Assembly: GCA_008501735.1 (NCBI GenBank)
Contig: QQUF01000045.1
Coordinates: 186,001-250,000 of the forward strand
Length of the DNA stretch: 64,000 nucleotides
Direction of reading: 5' to 3'
DNA from: Calditrichota bacterium
GTDB lineage: Bacteria > CLD3
Shown: positions 43,546 through 54,000 of the stretch, piece by piece
Numbering within the stretch: position 1 is the first letter of the stretch
Layout: each line of letters opens with the position of its first letter
Program-made: the position numbers and the translations under genes
The notes under the pieces: generated by a model
Told to the model about the DNA's origin: nothing
Database searches by the model: none
Seen by the model: only the letters and a program-made list of their open reading frames with translations

Positions 43546-45744
43546 ATGAAAGTCTTAACTAAAGCCATATTTATTTTAGTTTTTGTGAATTCGGTTTATG
43601 GAGAAATGCCACAAACAATCCAAGAGTTAGAAGAAGCCAAAACGAAGTCAGAATACTTTGTGAAAGAATACCAAAGTGGTAACATAACTTACTGTTTGTT
43701 AGGTTTAAAATCCAAATCAGAAAGAGATGAATCAACACTTTACAGAACACCAATTGGTGATAGTTTTGAATTGAATTGGACAGTTTTACCTTTCAATGAA
43801 CCTGTTGACGATGTTCTTGTAGAAGGGAATAATTTACTAATCAAAAGTAAAAACAAAGTCTTTCAGAGTGGAAACGGAGGAATGGGTTTTCGAGAATCAA
43901 GTTTAGCATTTTCAGAGTCTTCACTTTCTGTTTTAGAGAATCAACCACTTAATCTTAAGAAAAAAACTACGAACCAAATAAGTTGTTTGCCAACGATTGC
44001 ACCTTCTGTTTGGGATACTTTATTGATGGACACAAGTCAAGTGTTTCTTACAAGCAACATTCCACAAGGAGGTTTGGCATTTATGCACGGCAGAGTTGCA
44101 GTTGGAGATTCAGGCTTTGTTCACGTAGCATCAGTTAGAGAAGACCGACTTTTAAAATATCACAGAAGCACAGATTATGGAGCGACCTTTGAAACAGCAG
44201 TAGTTTTGGAAGATACGATTGGTAAAGTTTATAGTATTCAAGCTACAGGAGATAATGTTTATGTTTATGCAGTTAGTTCAGCTTCTTGGGCTCCAGTTTA
44301 TAAATATTACTTATTTTCAAGTTCGGATAGAGGAGCGACTTGGAATCCACCGATAGAACAACCATTTACAACGAGGGAGAACATAATCTCTCGTTCCGAT
44401 ACAGTTTATCATTTTGTAGAGACAGGAGCAGGTGGAAGTCTTTATGAAGCAGAAAGTTTTGATATGGGAGAAAGTTTTTCACTTTATCAAGAGATAGACA
44501 CACTTTGGGCAGCTATTCAAGACCCTTCAATTGCAACAGCAGGAAACTCTATAATTTATTTTAGAACAGGTAATGGAGGACAGACATCAGGAACTTTTGT
44601 ATATCGTTCATTTGATTTGGGAAATACTTGGTTTCCACCAATGGACTTGAGTTACAATTGCAGTTTTTGGAATTACCAAAATCCTTCTATTCGATTTGAT
44701 GGTTCTACATTCCATACCACACAAGGATTTGGTTACTCGCTTCACACCAAAAGTGTTGACTATGGAAATACCTTTAATCCTTACACAACCCTTTGTATTG
44801 TAGATTCTAATTGTGCAGTAAGTGAACAACAAAAACTTGCTTCATTTGATGGAAATGTTTTTCCACTAATCAATGACAATATCAATTTTGGAATAACTGA
44901 TAGATTAATAACTAGATTTTCAAGAGACAATGGAAATACTTGGTCTAAGATTCTTTATATCTCAGATTATAATAATGGTTGGGTTGGAGTTTCGCCTTGG
45001 TATTCAATAGCAGCAGATGATTCATTGATTTATGTAACTTATAGTCGTTCAAAAGAAACCATTAGTAGTGATTGGGATTTTGAATTGGTATTTAAAAGAG
45101 GTTTTTACAAATACCCACTTTATTCATCAGTTAACACATTGGATTTAGGCTTAGTAGATTCGAGTCTAAAAATAATCACAAATCTTCCAGTAGCGAATAA
45201 AGGTGTTATTCCACTTTACATCAATCAAATTGATTTACCAACTGAAATAACACTTTTAGATGATTCTACAACAACTCCTTTAGCTTTTCCATTAATTATT
45301 CAACCAGACTCAGTATTCAATTTCCAATTTGAGTTTTTATCAGAAGTTGTAGGAAGTTATTCTGATTCAATCAAGATTCATACAAATCAACAAGTAGAAC
45401 CTTTGAGAACGATTTTTGTAAGTGGAGAAATTCTTGCTGTTGGAGTTAGTGAAGAAGAAAATACAATTACCACATTTAAGTTATCACAAAACTATCCAAA
45501 TCCATTTAACCCAACGACTGTAATTAATTACGAATTAGGAATTGCGAATTACGAAAAAGCAACTCTAACAATTTACAACATTCTTGGAAAGAAGGTGAAG
45601 GAGTGGAAACTAAAATCCAATTCTGGTGAAGTAGTTTGGAATGGAACCGACAATTTTGGAAACTCGGTTTCAAGCGGAGTGTATTTTTACAAACTAAAAA
45701 GTGAGAAGCAAAGTGAAACCAAAAAAATGCTTCTGATTAGATAA
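43546..45744 (+). CDS. BNR/Asp-box repeat protein with T9SS sorting domain (sialidase-like propeller)
   Basis: Secreted protein of 732 residues with a signal peptide (AIFILVFVNSVYG). Asp-box motifs mark propeller blades: STDYGATF, SSDRGATWNPP, SFDLGNTWFPP, SVDYGNTF and SRDNGNTWSKI. These are the S-x-D-x-G-x-T-W turns of sialidase-type beta propellers, but the catalytic Arg triad and FRIP motif of real sialidases were not seen, so a non-enzymatic or other glycan-binding role is likely. An Ig-like domain and a T9SS sorting domain follow (LSQNYPNPFNPTTVINYEL, LTIYNILGKKVKEW, SGVYFYKL, ending KKMLLIR). A strong GGAAGGAG ribosome site precedes ATG. Confidence 0.85.
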   Translation: MKVLTKAIFILVFVNSVYGEMPQTIQELEEAKTKSEYFVKEYQSGNITYCLLGLKSKSERDESTLYRTPIGDSFELNWTVLPFNEPVDDVLVEGNNLLIKSKNKVFQSGNGGMGFRESSLAFSESSLSVLENQPLNLKKKTTNQISCLPTIAPSVWDTLLMDTSQVFLTSNIPQGGLAFMHGRVAVGDSGFVHVASVREDRLLKYHRSTDYGATFETAVVLEDTIGKVYSIQATGDNVYVYAVSSASWAPVYKYYLFSSSDRGATWNPPIEQPFTTRENIISRSDTVYHFVETGAGGSLYEAESFDMGESFSLYQEIDTLWAAIQDPSIATAGNSIIYFRTGNGGQTSGTFVYRSFDLGNTWFPPMDLSYNCSFWNYQNPSIRFDGSTFHTTQGFGYSLHTKSVDYGNTFNPYTTLCIVDSNCAVSEQQKLASFDGNVFPLINDNINFGITDRLITRFSRDNGNTWSKILYISDYNNGWVGVSPWYSIAADDSLIYVTYSRSKETISSDWDFELVFKRGFYKYPLYSSVNTLDLGLVDSSLKIITNLPVANKGVIPLYINQIDLPTEITLLDDSTTTPLAFPLIIQPDSVFNFQFEFLSEVVGSYSDSIKIHTNQQVEPLRTIFVSGEILAVGVSEEENTITTFKLSQNYPNPFNPTTVINYELGIANYEKATLTIYNILGKKVKEWKLKSNSGEVVWNGTDNFGNSVSSGVYFYKLKSEKQSETKKMLLIR

Positions 45745-45911
45745 CTCAAAACTGAAGATTCTACCAATTTTGCAATCCAAAAAACTTATTTGCAACTAAG
45801 AACCCTTTTCCAATAATCTTTCCAAACATTTTTAACTTGAAGAATAAATTTTTTAGGTTAAATTTTCCTTTTAGCTTTACTCCTTAACCAATGTTTTCTC
45901 GGAGGAAACAA

Positions 45912-48788
45912 ATGTCAAAACTCATCAACTCACTTCTTGCAATTTCTACGCTTAGTTTAAGTTCGGTTTTTGCAAATGAAAACCCTTCACAAAATCCCGA
46001 CCCAAATCACGTTCAGGGTCAAATTATTGTAAAACTTACTCACCAAATTCAGTTCCAAAAAAACGGTGAATTTCTCGAAACAGGTTATCCGTCAATCGAC
46101 AAAAAACTTAGAATTTTTAAAATAAATTCTGCTCGTAAAATTTTCCCTCACCACAGAGGAAAAGTAAAAGACGGAGTTACTGACCTTTCTAAAATTTACG
46201 AATTTTCATTCGAGAAGGATTTAGACGAAAAATACATCGCTTCACTTTTTGCAAAAGATGCGAACTTTGTTTACGCCGAACCTCGTTTTATTTACCATAC
46301 AGAAGAAACTCCAAACGACCCGAATTTTTTAACTTCTCAACCTTACTTGACAACAAAACTACAAGTTGAACAGGCTTGGGACGTTATTAAATCAGAAGAT
46401 TCTGCTACTCCTGTAATTCTTGGAATTGTTGATTCAGGAGTTGACCTTGACCACCCAGATTTACAAGCAAATCTTTGGACTAACGACGACGAAATCGCTA
46501 ACAATGGAATAGATGACGACAACAACGGATACATTGACGACACAATCGGTTGGGATTTTACAGGAAACAGCTCAAGCAATCCAGGAGGAAATCCTGACAA
46601 CGACCCAAATGACCAATTTGGTCACGGAACTCACGTTTCAGGTGATGCAGCAGCAGTTACGAATAACAACACTGGAATCGCTGGAATCGCTTGGAATCCT
46701 AAAATTATGGCAATCAAAACTGGTGCAAATTCTACCGCAATTTTTCACGGTTACGAAGGAATTGTTTACGCTGTAGAAAACGGAGCTCACATAATTAATT
46801 GTAGTTGGGGCGGAAGTGGAGGAAGTCAATTTGGTTTCGACACAATCGAATTCGCCAAAACAATGAACGTCGCAGTTGTTGCAGCAGCAGGAAACGACTC
46901 AAGCCTTGAACCACACTTTCCTTCTTCTTATCCTTCAGTTCTTTCTGTCGTAGCAACCAACAATGTTTACTCAAAAGCAGGTTACTCTAACTTTGGAATT
47001 GATGCAGACATTTCTTGTCCTGGAACAAGTATTTCAAGTACAACAGTTGGTGGTGGTTACGGTTCTTCAAGTGGAACTTCAATGGCTTCTCCAATTGTTG
47101 CAGGAGCAGCTTGTTTGGTTCGAGCTTTACACCCAAATTGGTCAGCAATGCAAGTTCTTGAACAAGTTAGAGCAAGTGCCGATTCGGCTCTTTACCTTGT
47201 AAATCCTTCAGGAAGCGACTATTTAATGGGAAAAGGAGGATTGAACGCTTTCAGAGCAGTAACTGTTAGAACTCCTTCAATCCGAATTAATGACATCGAA
47301 TTTGACGACACAATAAATGGTGATGGCGACGGAATTCTTGACCCAGGAGAGTCAATTGATTTGAATTTGGAACTTTTTAATTTCTTAGCTGATGCACAAA
47401 ACGTTACTATCGGAATTGTTTCTTCAAGCCCTTACGTTACAGTAACAACTCAGTCAACAGTTGTCGGAAACATTGATTCTTTAAGTTCAGCAATTGCGAA
47501 TCTTTCATTTGATGTTAACGCAAACGCTCCCAAAAATGCCGAAGTTCAGTTTAGAGTTTGGTTTGAAGCAACAACCTCTTTTGGTTACAACTACTACGAT
47601 TTTGAACACTTTGCAGCTTTTACTCGACCAAATTTTGTAACTCATTCTAACGACAGTTTACAACTTTCTGTAACAGACGAAGCGAATTTGGGTCACGTTG
47701 ACAATGCAGGTGAAAATGGCGGAGTTGGTTTCATTTTTGAAAACGGAACAGATTTGATGTTTGAAGGTGCAATGATTATCGCAAGAAGTGCAACACAAGT
47801 CGCAGACGCTGCGAGAACTTCAGGAAGCAATCCACAAAGCACTGACTTTGCAAATTTCGGTTCGGACATTTTCCTAAATGAAAACTCAGTTGTAGCAGAC
47901 CAAGAAAGCGATGTTACATTTTCAACTGTTCCAAATGCACCTCTCACAGGTCTTGACGTAAGACAAAGAGGATTTTCTTTTACTCAAGCTCCTGACAACA
48001 AATTTGTAATTCTTCACTACGAAATTACAAACACAACAAGCCAACCAATTAACGATGTTTACGTTGGTTACTACTTCGATTGGGACGTTGATTCGAATAA
48101 TTTTGGAACGAACCAAGTTGGTTTTGATGCAGCGAATAATTTGGGTTACACTTTTGATAATAATTTCCCTGTTTACGCAGGAATTTCAGTTCTGAATCCT
48201 GAAGGAGTTCACACTCACAGAGCAATCAGCAACCAAGACGACCTTTTTGACACTCAAGGTTTTACCGAAGCTGAAAAATTCCAATTCATTTCAGAAGGTT
48301 TGGTGAACGCAACAAGTACAGTTCAAGAAGACCAATCTGAATCAATTTCGACAGGCTCATTTAACATTTTGCCAAACGAAACAATCATTGCTTCTTTTGC
48401 AATTCTCGGTGGAAACGGCTTGGCAGAAATTCAAGGAAACGCTCTCGCAGCAGCAACAAAGTACCAAACTATTTTGCCTTTGTTGACTTCTATTGATGGA
48501 ACTGAACTGTCGTTACCAAACCAATTTAAACTTTCAAACAACTTCCCAAATCCTTTTAACCCTTCAACTGTAATTAATTACCAATTACCTGTAAGTAGCA
48601 AAGGTAAATTGGCAATTTTTAACATTTTAGGTAAAAAAGTTAAAGAGTTTGATTTGACAGAAAAACAAGGAAACGTTGTTTGGAATGGTATTGATAATTT
48701 TGGAAACCCAGTCTCAAGCGGAACTTATTTTTACCAACTTGAATCTGGAAACAAAATCCAAACTAAGAAAATGACTTTAATAAAATAA
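45912..48788 (+). CDS. Subtilisin-like (S8) serine protease with T9SS sorting domain
   Basis: Secreted protease of 958 residues. GGAGG at 45901-45905 lies six bases before the ATG at 45912, which gives a clean signal peptide (INSLLAISTLSLSSVFA); an ATG seven codons earlier overlaps the ribosome site. After a propeptide, the S8 domain has Asp174 (IVDSGVDLDHPDL), His241 (FGHGTHVSG) and Ser390 (SSGTSMASP). An Asp/Asn-rich stretch, NNGIDDDNNGYIDD, looks like the calcium loop common in this group. A domain beginning RINDIEFDDTINGDGDGILD and a discoidin/MAM-like part follow, then a sorting domain (LSNNFPNPFNPSTVINYQL ... KKMTLIK). All three catalytic residues are in canonical settings. Confidence 0.94.
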   Translation: MSKLINSLLAISTLSLSSVFANENPSQNPDPNHVQGQIIVKLTHQIQFQKNGEFLETGYPSIDKKLRIFKINSARKIFPHHRGKVKDGVTDLSKIYEFSFEKDLDEKYIASLFAKDANFVYAEPRFIYHTEETPNDPNFLTSQPYLTTKLQVEQAWDVIKSEDSATPVILGIVDSGVDLDHPDLQANLWTNDDEIANNGIDDDNNGYIDDTIGWDFTGNSSSNPGGNPDNDPNDQFGHGTHVSGDAAAVTNNNTGIAGIAWNPKIMAIKTGANSTAIFHGYEGIVYAVENGAHIINCSWGGSGGSQFGFDTIEFAKTMNVAVVAAAGNDSSLEPHFPSSYPSVLSVVATNNVYSKAGYSNFGIDADISCPGTSISSTTVGGGYGSSSGTSMASPIVAGAACLVRALHPNWSAMQVLEQVRASADSALYLVNPSGSDYLMGKGGLNAFRAVTVRTPSIRINDIEFDDTINGDGDGILDPGESIDLNLELFNFLADAQNVTIGIVSSSPYVTVTTQSTVVGNIDSLSSAIANLSFDVNANAPKNAEVQFRVWFEATTSFGYNYYDFEHFAAFTRPNFVTHSNDSLQLSVTDEANLGHVDNAGENGGVGFIFENGTDLMFEGAMIIARSATQVADAARTSGSNPQSTDFANFGSDIFLNENSVVADQESDVTFSTVPNAPLTGLDVRQRGFSFTQAPDNKFVILHYEITNTTSQPINDVYVGYYFDWDVDSNNFGTNQVGFDAANNLGYTFDNNFPVYAGISVLNPEGVHTHRAISNQDDLFDTQGFTEAEKFQFISEGLVNATSTVQEDQSESISTGSFNILPNETIIASFAILGGNGLAEIQGNALAAATKYQTILPLLTSIDGTELSLPNQFKLSNNFPNPFNPSTVINYQLPVSSKGKLAIFNILGKKVKEFDLTEKQGNVVWNGIDNFGNPVSSGTYFYQLESGNKIQTKKMTLIK

Positions 48789-48795
48789 TTCTATT

Positions 48796-48825
48796 CAGGA
48801 TTGCCGACTTAAGTCGGCAATCCTG
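48796..48825. repeat. 30-bp perfect palindrome with T tract, terminator of the S8 protease gene
   Basis: Bases 48796-48825 are a perfect palindrome (half CAGGATTGCCGACTT) followed by a five-T run, starting 8 bases after the protease stop. The sequence GGATTGC/GCAATCC is shared with the element at 35158-35212, so the terminator may be derived from a dispersed repeat. Confidence 0.7.
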
Positions 48826-48854
48826 TTTTTAATTTTTAAATTCCTCAAAAAAAT

Positions 48855-50036
48855 ATGCTCCTAATTTTCGTAACGCTAATTTTAATGTTAGCTTTTCTAA
48901 TTTTAGAATACAAAAAACACCTTCTGAACGTCAAATCAATTCCGATAAGAATTCACGTAAATGGAACTCGTGGGAAAAGTTCAGTTACTCGTTTAATTGC
49001 AGCTGGACTTAGAAGTGGCGGAGTTAAAACAGTTGCAAAAACTACAGGAACTCTTCCAAGATTCATTTTGCCCGACGGAAGTGAAGAAAATGTTTACAGA
49101 TTTGGAGCAGTCAATATCAATGAACAAATCCGAATTTTCAGAAAAGCTGCAAGTTTGAAACCAGAAGCAATTGTTATCGAATGTATGGCAGTTCGACCTG
49201 AACTTCAGTGGACTTGCGAACACAAAATCGTAAAAGCCACAATCGGTGTACTTACAAATGCAAGACTTGACCACGTAGATGAAATGGGTCCAACAATGAA
49301 TGACATCGCATTTTCACTTGCAAACACAGTTCCTGTTAAAAGCCTTTTTATAACTTCTGAACACAAATATTTTGACCTTTACAAAGCAATCGCTGAAAAG
49401 AATTCTACCAATATTTTGCCACCTTCTGACCCAGAAACTATTTCTGATGAAGAAATTCAGAAGTTTGATTTTGTCGAACACAAAGAAAATGTTGCCTTAG
49501 CGTTGGACGTTTGTGCCCAAGTAGGAGTGAAACGTGAAGAGGCTTTGGAGGGAATGTATACGATGGAACCTGATTTCGGAGTTTTGAGAATTTTTCCTAT
49601 TCACGAAATGAACAAAGAAATTCGGTTTTTGAATGGATTTGCTGCAAACGATAATGAAAGCACAGCCAAAATTTATGATATGCTAAACCTTCGTGAAAAT
49701 AACGAAGAACCTGTTTTTACTGTCGTAAATTTAAGAGCTGACAGAGTTACTAGAACAGAAGAACTTGCATTTATGATTGCAAGAAAAGTTACCTCCAACT
49801 ACATTGTTGTAATAGGAACAGGTACGGATCTTTTTATGGAAGAAATGGAGGTTTACAGTTTTCCACAGAACAAAATTTTGAAAATGGGTAATTCTTCAGG
49901 TAAAGAAGTTTTAGATAAAATAATTTCGCTGACTCCTCAAAAATCGGTTGCAATTGGAATCGGAAACATTGCAGGAATCGGAATCGAACTACTTGAAGAA
50001 GTAGAAGAAAGAACAACCTTAAAATCTGTGGTTTAA
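48855..50036 (+). CDS. pgsB: CapB/PgsB-type poly-gamma-glutamate synthase ligase subunit
   Basis: ATP-dependent amide ligase related to Mur ligases and folylpolyglutamate synthase (393 residues). An N-terminal membrane helix (LLIFVTLILMLAFLILEY) is followed by the P-loop HVNGTRGKSSVTRLIA (Gly40, Lys41, Ser42). Other PgsB marks are KTTGTLPRFILPDG, IVIECMAVRPELQW and ATIGVLTNARLDHVDEMGPT. In known systems PgsB works with the membrane protein PgsC and with PgsA to make poly-gamma-glutamate capsule. Neither is adjacent: the next genes are trmL, aroK and a glycosyltransferase. The acidic polymer role is inferred from the family; what this lone subunit makes here is open. Confidence 0.9.
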   Translation: MLLIFVTLILMLAFLILEYKKHLLNVKSIPIRIHVNGTRGKSSVTRLIAAGLRSGGVKTVAKTTGTLPRFILPDGSEENVYRFGAVNINEQIRIFRKAASLKPEAIVIECMAVRPELQWTCEHKIVKATIGVLTNARLDHVDEMGPTMNDIAFSLANTVPVKSLFITSEHKYFDLYKAIAEKNSTNILPPSDPETISDEEIQKFDFVEHKENVALALDVCAQVGVKREEALEGMYTMEPDFGVLRIFPIHEMNKEIRFLNGFAANDNESTAKIYDMLNLRENNEEPVFTVVNLRADRVTRTEELAFMIARKVTSNYIVVIGTGTDLFMEEMEVYSFPQNKILKMGNSSGKEVLDKIISLTPQKSVAIGIGNIAGIGIELLEEVEERTTLKSVV

Positions 50037-50039
50037 AAA

Positions 50040-50489
50040 ATGCACGTCGTACTTTATCAACCCGAAATACCACCAAATGTTGGCAACATCGCAAGACTTT
50101 GTGCTGCAACAAATACTACTCTTCACCTTGTCGGTAAACTTGGTTTTATTGTCAACAACAGACATTACCAACGAGCAGGTTTGGATTACTGGGAATTTTT
50201 AAATCTTGAAACTCACAATGATTTAGACGAAGTTTTTGAAAAGTATCCAAAAGGCAAAATTTATTACCTTAGCACAAAAGCTACCAAAAATTATACAGAT
50301 GTAAAATTTGAAGATGACGACCTTTTGGTTTTTGGTCCTGAAACTCGTGGATTGCCTGAAAAGATGATTTTTGAAAATCCTGACACAGCAATCAAAATTC
50401 CAATGTTTGGAAAAGTCCGTTCCCTTAATATTTCAAATTCTGTCTCAATTGTTTTGTATGAAAGTTTAAGACAAATAAAAGGCTTTTAG
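50040..50489 (+). CDS. trmL: tRNA (cytidine(34)-2'-O)-methyltransferase
   Basis: SPOUT-fold SAM methyltransferase that 2'-O-methylates the wobble base of leucine tRNAs (149 residues, typical minimal SPOUT size). The N terminus HVVLYQPEIPPNVGNIARLC is diagnostic. LVFGPETRGLP and RSLNISNSVSIVLYE form the knotted SAM site, and RAGLDYW is a further conserved block. It starts 3 bases after the pgsB stop and is followed 11 bases later by aroK, so it is part of that operon. Confidence 0.95.
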   Translation: MHVVLYQPEIPPNVGNIARLCAATNTTLHLVGKLGFIVNNRHYQRAGLDYWEFLNLETHNDLDEVFEKYPKGKIYYLSTKATKNYTDVKFEDDDLLVFGPETRGLPEKMIFENPDTAIKIPMFGKVRSLNISNSVSIVLYESLRQIKGF

Positions 50490-50500
50490 CCTTTTCCAAA

Positions 50501-51013
50501 ATGCTAAACATTCCAAATAAAATTTTCATTTGTGGTTTTATGGGAGCAGGAAAGACTGTTGTTTCCAAAGGACTTGCAGATAAATTAGACTTCAAATATT
50601 TTGACCTTGACGAAATAATTGAATCTAAAACAAGTTCAACAATTTTATCAATTTTTGAAACTCTTGGTGAAAAAAGCTTTAGGAAAATTGAGTCAGAGAC
50701 CTTAGAAGAATTCATCAAAAAAAATGAAAGATTTATTCTCGCACTTGGCGGAGGAACTTTAAATAAATCGGAAAATTTGAAACTCGTTAAAGAAAATGGA
50801 GAATTGATTTTTTTGGGAAATTCTTTTGAAGAGCTCTGGAAAAGAATTGAAAACTCAAACAGACCTTTAGTTAAAATGGGAAAAGAATTTTCCCTTAACT
50901 TGTTTTTACAAAGACAAAAAAGCTATGAAAATTCTTCAATTAAAATTAATTGTTTTCAAAAATCCATTTTTGAAATTTCAAATGAAATTTTCCATAACCT
51001 AACCACAAAATAA
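50501..51013 (+). CDS. aroK: Shikimate kinase
   Basis: Phosphorylates shikimate at the 3-position in the pathway to chorismate and aromatic amino acids (170 residues, normal). Walker A is GFMGAGKT at 12-19. FDLDEIIES carries the metal/shikimate acid, GEKSFRKIESETL the shikimate-binding Arg, and LALGGGTL the GGG loop. The lid has NSNRPL. It is the third gene of the pgsB-trmL-aroK run; no other aro genes are nearby. Confidence 0.95.
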   Translation: MLNIPNKIFICGFMGAGKTVVSKGLADKLDFKYFDLDEIIESKTSSTILSIFETLGEKSFRKIESETLEEFIKKNERFILALGGGTLNKSENLKLVKENGELIFLGNSFEELWKRIENSNRPLVKMGKEFSLNLFLQRQKSYENSSIKINCFQKSIFEISNEIFHNLTTK

Positions 51014-51078
51014 AACAGTTGCCAACTCAAAACTAATTGAATACTTTTGTAAGTTATTAAATTAAATATGCATCTTAA

Positions 51079-54000
51079 ATGAAACCTGCGATTTTAATTA
51101 GTGGCGAAAAAGAACATTTAAACGTCATTAAACAATTTTCTGTTCAAGAGAATTGCGAAATTATTATTTTCAGGAATTCTTTAGTAGAAGAACTTTCCAA
51201 AGAAAATATTTCTTACATTGATTTTAATGAATTTTTGGATTCTAACGCTCAGTTTGACACAGAAGTTTATTCTAATTCAAACTTTCAGCAATGGGTTAAC
51301 TCCTTAAATTCCTATAACTTGCAAAAACAATTTTCATTTGTTGGCGAAATCTTTTTTCTCCAAATGAAAGAAATATTGGAAAAGAATTTTCAAGATGAGT
51401 TTCCTAATTTAATTTTTATAATCGAAGGTTTCAAAAAGTTACTTGAAAGTTATGACTTAAAAGTCTCAATTTTCCAAAATGACATTTCGCCTATCAATAA
51501 AACTTTAATCCGTATTTCACAAAAATTTGAAATCCCAACTTTCTGTATTTTAGCAAACTTCCCTGTTAATAGAATTCTTTTTGAAAAAGTAATTACTGAC
51601 AAAATCGCTGTTTCAAGCGATTCAGCAAAGGATTGGTTTTTGCAAAATGGTGAAGATGAGAGTAAATTTCTTATAACAGGAAATCCAATTTGGGACAAAT
51701 TTTATAACTTCCCACTTGACAAAGAAATCGCTTGTGATGTATTAGGAATTAATTCTCAAAAACCTGTAGTTGTTTTTGCAACAGCTCGGTTAGGAACTTT
51801 GACTTTGTTTAAAGAAGAGGAAGAAATTTTAAATCGTCTCAAAAAGATATTTTTTGCCGTCAAAGAAGCACGCAAGAAATTAGACTTTGAAGTCATTTTC
51901 AAAATTCCTGAAAACGAAACGGATAAAACTATCGATAAATATTTTGCATTACTCAAAGAATGCGAAATTGGCGATGATGACTTTTTCATTTTCAAAGACG
52001 CAGACCCAATGATGATTCTTGCTTCTGCCGATTTGGTGATAAACACTCGTTCAAATATTTTCGGAATTGAAGCTCTTTTGGTGGGAAAAGTAGTAATTAC
52101 TTTAATGAGAGACGGAGTTTTCAAAGACGGCGATGCAGTAATTTTTGCTGAAAGTCAAGAAGAGTTGACAGACTCAATCATCGAAACTTTGACTGATGAA
52201 ACAATGAGTCAAAGTTTGAATGAAATTAGCTCGGAAACGATAGAAAGAATTAACCAAAACTTTGATGGAAGAGCAACTCAAAGAGTAGTAAATGAAATCA
52301 ATAAAATTGCTGGTTTTCCTTCACAAAAATTTAACCTCACAAGCATAATTATAGTAACAGAAAATAATGAAGACTCAATTCAAGATTGCATTCGAAGTAT
52401 AAGAAAATATACAAGATTAGATTACGAAATTATTGTAATTGACAACAACTCTACAGACAAAACAGTTGAAATTCTAAAATCTGAACGAAACCTAACAATC
52501 ATTGAAAACTCTAAGAATTTTGGAACTGTAAGTGGATTTAATCAAGGAATAAAAGCATCGGAAGGTGATTTTATTGTTTTCTTAAGTCCAAAAGTTAGAG
52601 TTTCTAAAAATTGGCTAACAAATTTAGTTAGCAACTTTGATGTAAAAACTGGAGCTGTTGCACCTTTGGCAAAAGTTGATTTTTCAGAACAAAATCTGAA
52701 CCTTTGGTTTGATGATTCTGACAAAATCTCTGATTTTGAAAATTTGGCTGAAAACGTCAACAAACAAAATTTGGAACAAACAGAAATTGCCAATTTCCTT
52801 TTGGACTTTTGCCTCTTTACTTCACGAGAAATTTTAGAAAAAATAAACTTTTTCGACGAAAGATTTTCCTCACTACCAAATGCGATGGATTTTGCATTAA
52901 AAGTTAGAAATTTGGATTTGACACTTTTAATTGCTAAAGATACTTTAGTTGATTTTGAACTCACAAACGTGGATTTAGAAGAAGAAATCGCAACCGAAGA
53001 ATTTCAAACCCAAAGTGAAATTTTGGTTCACAAACTAAATGCGACATTTGAAATTGATGTAACTGTTGAGCAGTTTTGGGGAATTGATTGGTTCAAAGAA
53101 AAACAGAAAGAGGAAAAAATTAGGCTCGTAAATTTAGACGATTTAGTGAGTGTAATTGTTGAAGTTGACGAAAATTTGGATTTCACAAAAGCCTGTATTC
53201 AGAGTTTACTCGAAAATACTTCTCAAAATTACGAATTAATTTTTATTGACAATTCAAAAAATCTTGAGACTGCAAACTACCTTTTAGAACTTGAAGAATC
53301 TACTTTGATTCGTAATAAGGATAATATCAAAGCACTTAAACAAGCATTTTTGAAAAGTAGTGGCGAGTTTATACTTTTTATGCAAAATGATGTTTTGGTT
53401 TCTAAAAATTGGCTTTCTAATATTTTTAGTGAAATTACTGAAAATACTGGATTAGTAACAGCACTGTCAAACGTAGACTTTTCTTTGAGTTATGAAAATT
53501 TTGAAGATTTTAGGAAATTCCAAAACGAAATTGAAAATTCTGATAATGAAGTTGAAGAAATTGAAAATCTAAGCATTCCAATTTTTGGCACAAAAGCAAG
53601 TTTCTTGGAGAATTTTAACAAAGAAGTTTTTGAAGGAAATTTCATTGAGAATTTCCAAAATGAAGTCAAAGAAAATGGGTTTCAACTACTCTGTTCTCAA
53701 AATTCTTACGTTCATTCTCTCAAATTTCAAAACTTACTTGAGCCTGAAATTGATGAACAAGAAGTTCTAACCAAAAAGGATAAAATTGTAGAAACTGTTG
53801 AAGAAAATGAGATAGCCGAATTTTTCGATGAAAATAACGAAAATGAACTCATTGAAGAGAGTTTAGAAACTGACGAACTCATTGAAGATTTTGAAGAACT
53901 ACCAAAGAAAATTAATGAACCTGATAATATTGGTGAAATTCTTGAAGATGATGAACAAGAAATCATTGACTCTGTTGAAACTTTTGAAGAAGAGACGAAT

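Noticed and set aside
43546-45744. Active sialidase
   Set aside because: Asp boxes are present, but no FRIP motif or arginine triad was seen, so only a sialidase-like propeller is supported.
51756-52124. Minus-strand ORF of 122 codons inside the giant glycosyltransferase gene
   Set aside because: It is a shadow frame within a clearly coding plus-strand domain, with no ribosome site and no recognisable motif.
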